DNA of 9,884 bases, from contig CABSLQ010000084.1 of assembly GCA_902478605.1 (NCBI GenBank), positions 1 to 9,884 on the forward strand. Direction: 5' to 3'. How positions within the stretch are numbered: position 1 is the stretch's first letter; each line of letters starts with the position of its first letter. Shown piece by piece: positions 7,322 through 9,884 of the stretch. The stretch comes from an uncultured Oscillospiraceae bacterium (lineage in GTDB: Bacteria; Bacillota; Clostridia; Oscillospirales; Acutalibacteraceae). The notes under the pieces are model-generated. The model was not told where the DNA came from. It did no database searches and was given only the letters and a program-made list of their open reading frames with translations. The translations under genes were made by a program, and so were the position numbers.

Positions 7322-7468
7322 GCTGTTTTGCGACTACATGGTGACAGGATCCGGGAGTGACTGGGATATGCCGAAATTAAGATGGCCATGCGCTATGCGC
7401 ACTTAAATGTCAGTGCTGCAAAAGACGAAAGGGCGACAATCATGAGCAATTTACTCACCGTAGAATAA
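7322..7468 (+). pseudogene. Decayed C-terminal tail of a tyrosine recombinase (phage/ICE integrase)
   Basis: The plus-strand frame ending TAA at 7466-7468 reads IRE, a TGA stop at 7358-7360, then LGYAEIKMAMRYAHLN followed by about 20 residues to the end. This is the well-known C-terminal signature of tyrosine recombinases, normally (T)IREL-LGHAxIKMTMRYAHL, in which the Tyr of RYAHL is the DNA-cleaving nucleophile. Two defects are visible: the codon between IRE and LGY is TGA where Leu is expected, and the conserved His of LGH is Tyr. Upstream, LRLHGDRIRE looks like the LRH box joined almost directly to IRE, so the part in between and the whole N-terminal half are lost. A terminator follows 5 nt later. 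It marks an old site-specific integration event. Confidence 0.7.
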
Positions 7469-7473
7469 AAAAG

Positions 7474-7502
7474 AAAAGACACTGTCTGTGACAGTGTCTT
7501 TT
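7474..7502. terminator. Perfect intrinsic terminator after the recombinase relic
   Basis: AAAAGACACTGTC (7474-7486) pairs with GACAGTGTCTTTT (7490-7502): a perfect 13-bp stem with a 3-nt loop (TGT) and A/T tracts on both sides. It follows the recombinase stop by 5 nt, so it is the ancestral terminator of that gene. It is bidirectional, so it could also stop transcripts leaving the GLUG gene. Confidence 0.85.
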
Positions 7503-7541
7503 CCCGAAAGATGGGTTTGTGTTACAAAAAAGATACCCACT

Positions 7542-7630
7542 CCAAAATGAGAATTTCGGGTTTGGAACGAGTCCGTTTTTGTTTTTACATGGCGATTTTT
7601 TGATTTTTACTTTTCGATGTCTCATTTTGG
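7542..7630. repeat. 11-bp inverted repeat flanking an AT-rich patch
   Basis: CCAAAATGAGA (7542-7552) is the exact reverse complement of TCTCATTTTGG (7620-7630), 67 nt apart. The enclosed DNA is T-rich (several runs of 4-6 T) and unlike the GC-rich genes. It could be the ends of a very small element or remnant, or an operator pair. I do not recognise a known element. Confidence 0.4.
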
Positions 7631-7690
7631 TGAGAGATTCCAGATATCAAAAGATGGCTTTAATACTGGGACTTATAGCATAGGAACAGT

Positions 7691-7735
7691 GGCCGGGATT
7701 TGGAACGTCTCATCTCTGCGTTCCAAATCCCGGCC
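7691..7735. terminator. Strong hairpin downstream of the GLUG gene, no clear U-tract
   Basis: GGCCGGGATTTGGAACG (7691-7707) pairs perfectly with CGTTCCAAATCCCGGCC (7719-7735), a 17-bp stem with an 11-nt loop. It starts 25 nt after the GLUG gene stop codon on the minus strand. The position suggests a terminator or mRNA 3'-end stabiliser, but the minus-strand exit sequence ACTGTTCC is not a U-run, so it is not a canonical intrinsic terminator. Confidence 0.6.
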
Positions 7736-7760
7736 TCTATTCCGTTTTGTCCTGTTCCGC

Positions 7761-9884
7761 CTATTTCAACACAGGGCGGTGGGAAGTCTCATCCCAGTCC
7801 CATACCGTCTCAAAATCCCAGCCAAGGCCCAAGACAAACGTATCCTTATCCTGGGCTTCTTCCGCCGTTTTATCTATGCCCATCCAGCCGGGCGTGCGTT
7901 CCTCCTCTTTGGCCGGCGTATTCACCGGCATATCGGCCAGCGCAAAGTTGTTTTCCAGTATAGCCACTTCGGAGCCCAGGGTGCGGGATGCGATCCGGTG
8001 CGCATAGTCTGTTGCCGTAATAGCGGTGTTCAGAGCAAAGCAGTTCCGCACGGTGCTGTCCGCATAGGTGTAGCCGGTGATGCCGCCCGCGCTGGCGTTA
8101 TCCACAACTGTAACCGCTCCGGCGGCGTAGCAATTTTCAATCACGCTGTTGCTGCCCCGGCCGGAGATCCCCACCAGGCCGCCGGCATATTTCCCGGCGT
8201 TTACGGTGACGTCCGCCGTGGAATAGCAGTTGGAAAGCGTCCCGTTCAGGTAGCCCACAATCCCGCCTTGGGTCGAGGCCCCGGTGATGCGGCCGGTGGT
8301 GTAACATGCTTCGATCCGTCCGCCGCTCACATCGCAGAGGATGCCCGCCCTATCGTAATCCGCGGTTACGGCGGCGTCCTCCAGGCTCAGCCGGCGGATG
8401 GTGCCGGCATTTTCCTTGAACAATCCCCCGGTCTGGGAGGTGAAGTGCAGCAGCCGGTGCCCCGCGCCGTCAAAGATTCCGGAAAAGGCGGTCGCCTGAC
8501 AGAGCTGTCCCACGGTTTCGCCAGCCAAATTCAAGTCTCTCGTCAGGATGTAATTTTCCTCCGGGAAGAGGGAGATCTGCGCCAGATCCTCGACCGAAGC
8601 GATTTGATAATACCCGTTTTCATCCTGCGGGAGCGCGGGCTTTTTACCGGTTTCCTCCGTGCAGCCTCTCAGGAGGGGACGCTGCGTCAGCTCGTCCCAT
8701 TGCCACACGGCGTCGAAATCCCATCCAAGCCCGGTTTTAAAGGTGTCCTCGGCGTGCATGTCGTCCAGGCTCTTTCCTTCGCCCATGAGGGACGCGAACC
8801 GGGAATCCTCTTCTTCGGTTTTGGAAACCGGCATATCCGCCCAGGCAAAGTTGACGCCGATGTTGGCAATCTCATTCCCCAGCGTCCTGGCGGCCACCCG
8901 GTGCCCGTACTGCGTGGGGGCGGTTACCGAAGTGTTCAGGGCAAAATTGCCTTCCACGTTGGTGGTCGCATAGGTATAGCCGGTGATGCCGCCGGCGTTG
9001 GCGTCCGCCGAAACCGAGCCGGTCGCATAGCACCGCAGAGTGGTGCTGCCCCGCCCGGAGATGCCGACGACGCCGCCGGCCTGGCGGCCGCTGCTCCTTA
9101 CATTGGCCGTCGAGTAGCAGTCGCGGATGGTGCCGTTGAGATACCCGACGACGCCGCCCGTCGTCGCCTGTCCGGAAACCGAACCCGTCGTGTAGCAGCT
9201 TTCGATGATGCCGCCGTTGGTGTCGCAGAGGATCCCGATATTGGAAGCGCCGGGAGCCTGCACGCTGGCGTCCTCCATGCCGAGATTCCGAATGGTGCCG
9301 GCGTTGGTATGGATGAGGCCGCCTTCGGTCGAAATATACCCGGTAATTTTGTGCCCTGCGCCGTCGAGAATCCCCATAAACTGCAGTTCCCTGCACAGCG
9401 GGGACATGGACTGGGTGAGCACCATATCGCTCGTCAGGACATAGTTCTCCTCGGGGAATTGCGAAATCACCGCCAGATCCTCGGCAGAGGCGATTTCGTA
9501 ATACCCGTTTTCATCCTGCGGGAGTGTGGGCTTTTCGCCGTCCTCGCCCGGATCAATCGCCTCCGGAAGCATCTGCAGCACCGGCCGGCTGCCGTTTTCG
9601 TCCCATTTCCATATGGTGTCAAAATCCCATCCCAATGTTTCCTGATAGAAAGCCTGGGACTTCAGCTGCGCCAGGGAAGCTGTCGCGCCTTTTTCCGTAT
9701 CGGCCGCCGCCACGCCCTGCTGTTCCCCGGGCACCTGCACTTTTATGCTGCCGTAGTTGTTTTCCAACACGGGATCGTGCCCGGATTTAATCCGTCCCAC
9801 CACACGGTTGGAATACGAGTTGCCGTCCACTTTCCCGTTCAAGGCGATGCAGTTGCGCACCGTGGTCCCGGTATACCCATAGCC
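7761..9884 (-). CDS. Giant GLUG-motif repeat surface/secreted protein, C-terminal 707 residues (start beyond window)
   Basis: The frame is open from the right edge to TAG at 7763-7761; the eight codons above the GTG at 9860 continue the repeat (GYGYTGTT), so that GTG is not the start. Two full units of 302 and 301 residues (from LGWDF at 9635 to 8729, then to 7826) lie between a divergent partial unit and a short terminal LGWDFETVWDWD segment. Each unit has LGWDFxxxWxWDExxxRPxL, a linker, PQDENGYYxIASxEDLAxIS, a ENYxLTxD segment, a DGAGH/GTIR part and then GLUG-type motifs such as GGVVGYLNGTIRDCYSTA and GGITGYTYA. GLUG (PF07581) arrays occur in secreted and adhesin-like proteins and are expected to form beta-helical rods; the function here is unknown. 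The last residues are RPVLK, with no LPXTG or dockerin, so any anchor must be N-terminal. A strong hairpin follows 25 nt on. Confidence 0.9.
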   Translation of the reverse strand, partial: GYGYTGTTVRNCIALNGKVDGNSYSNRVVGRIKSGHDPVLENNYGSIKVQVPGEQQGVAAADTEKGATASLAQLKSQAFYQETLGWDFDTIWKWDENGSRPVLQMLPEAIDPGEDGEKPTLPQDENGYYEIASAEDLAVISQFPEENYVLTSDMVLTQSMSPLCRELQFMGILDGAGHKITGYISTEGGLIHTNAGTIRNLGMEDASVQAPGASNIGILCDTNGGIIESCYTTGSVSGQATTGGVVGYLNGTIRDCYSTANVRSSGRQAGGVVGISGRGSTTLRCYATGSVSADANAGGITGYTYATTNVEGNFALNTSVTAPTQYGHRVAARTLGNEIANIGVNFAWADMPVSKTEEEDSRFASLMGEGKSLDDMHAEDTFKTGLGWDFDAVWQWDELTQRPLLRGCTEETGKKPALPQDENGYYQIASVEDLAQISLFPEENYILTRDLNLAGETVGQLCQATAFSGIFDGAGHRLLHFTSQTGGLFKENAGTIRRLSLEDAAVTADYDRAGILCDVSGGRIEACYTTGRITGASTQGGIVGYLNGTLSNCYSTADVTVNAGKYAGGLVGISGRGSNSVIENCYAAGAVTVVDNASAGGITGYTYADSTVRNCFALNTAITATDYAHRIASRTLGSEVAILENNFALADMPVNTPAKEEERTPGWMGIDKTAEEAQDKDTFVLGLGWDFETVWDWDETSHRPVLK
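8608..9524. repeat. DNA-level repeat between GLUG units (26 bp identical)
   Basis: Bases 8608-8633 and 9499-9524 are identical over 26 bp, encoding the LPQDENGYY part of successive units, and the flanks stay similar. The copies are 891 bp apart, close to the unit length of about 905 bp. This supports tandem duplication of whole units and offers a substrate for in-frame recombination. Confidence 0.75.

Noticed and set aside
7021..7389. Minus-strand 122-codon frame, and plus-strand 111-codon frame at 6929-7264
   Set aside because: Both run through the hairpin at 7051-7089; the minus one also overlaps the integrase relic antisense. Neither has a clear ribosome-binding site or known domain. Kept only as part of the unassigned intergenic element.
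7040..7760. Possible CRISPR array, tRNA or riboswitch in the long intergenic region
   Set aside because: The repeats are inverted pairs, not regularly spaced direct repeats. No tRNA T-arm/anticodon arrangement or known aptamer core was found by eye.
9861..9884. GTG 9860 as the start of the GLUG gene
   Set aside because: The codons upstream remain open and continue the repeat (GYGYTGTTVRNC), so the gene extends past the right edge.

Overview
The window looks like chromosome from a Gram-positive gut-type Clostridium (Oscillospirales or Christensenellales-like). I infer this from moderately high GC in the genes, lipobox-type secretion signals, long Ser/Thr/Gly/Asn-rich linkers, Shine-Dalgarno starts, and the combination of ABC sugar-binding lipoprotein, lipid-anchored glycosidase and giant secreted repeat proteins. 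No marker gene fixes the species. All convincing intact genes lie on the minus strand.

Left two thirds (positions 6933 down to 1): an operon-like array read right to left. A promoter at about 6905-6933, overlapped by a CcpA/LacI-type operator (6893-6906), precedes a leader of about 190 nt. Then come an extracellular solute-binding lipoprotein (6706-5039), a GH30-family glycosidase lipoprotein (4987-3305) and a very large secreted protein made of tandem CBM6/35-like modules (3267 to beyond base 1). The gaps are 51 and 37 nt with no terminator between genes. The likely joint role is binding a glycan at the cell surface (CBM array), cleaving it (GH30) and capturing the released sugar (binding protein). 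The matching ABC permease and ATPase are not in the window.

Middle (about 6934-7760): roughly 800 nt without an intact gene. It holds a terminator hairpin at 7051-7089, an unassigned GC-richer stretch to about 7320, the decayed C-terminal tail of a plus-strand tyrosine recombinase (7322-7468) with its own perfect terminator (7474-7502), an AT-rich patch with an 11-bp inverted repeat, and a perfect 17-bp-stem hairpin (7691-7735) just downstream of the next gene. This reads as a scar of a departed mobile element between two loci.

Right end (9884 to 7761): the C-terminal 707 residues of a giant GLUG-motif surface or secreted protein built from units of about 301 residues. Its start and any signal peptide lie beyond the right edge. 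The two giant proteins and the two linker-bearing lipoproteins suggest a region devoted to the cell exterior. I saw no CRISPR array, tRNA, rRNA or recognisable riboswitch.
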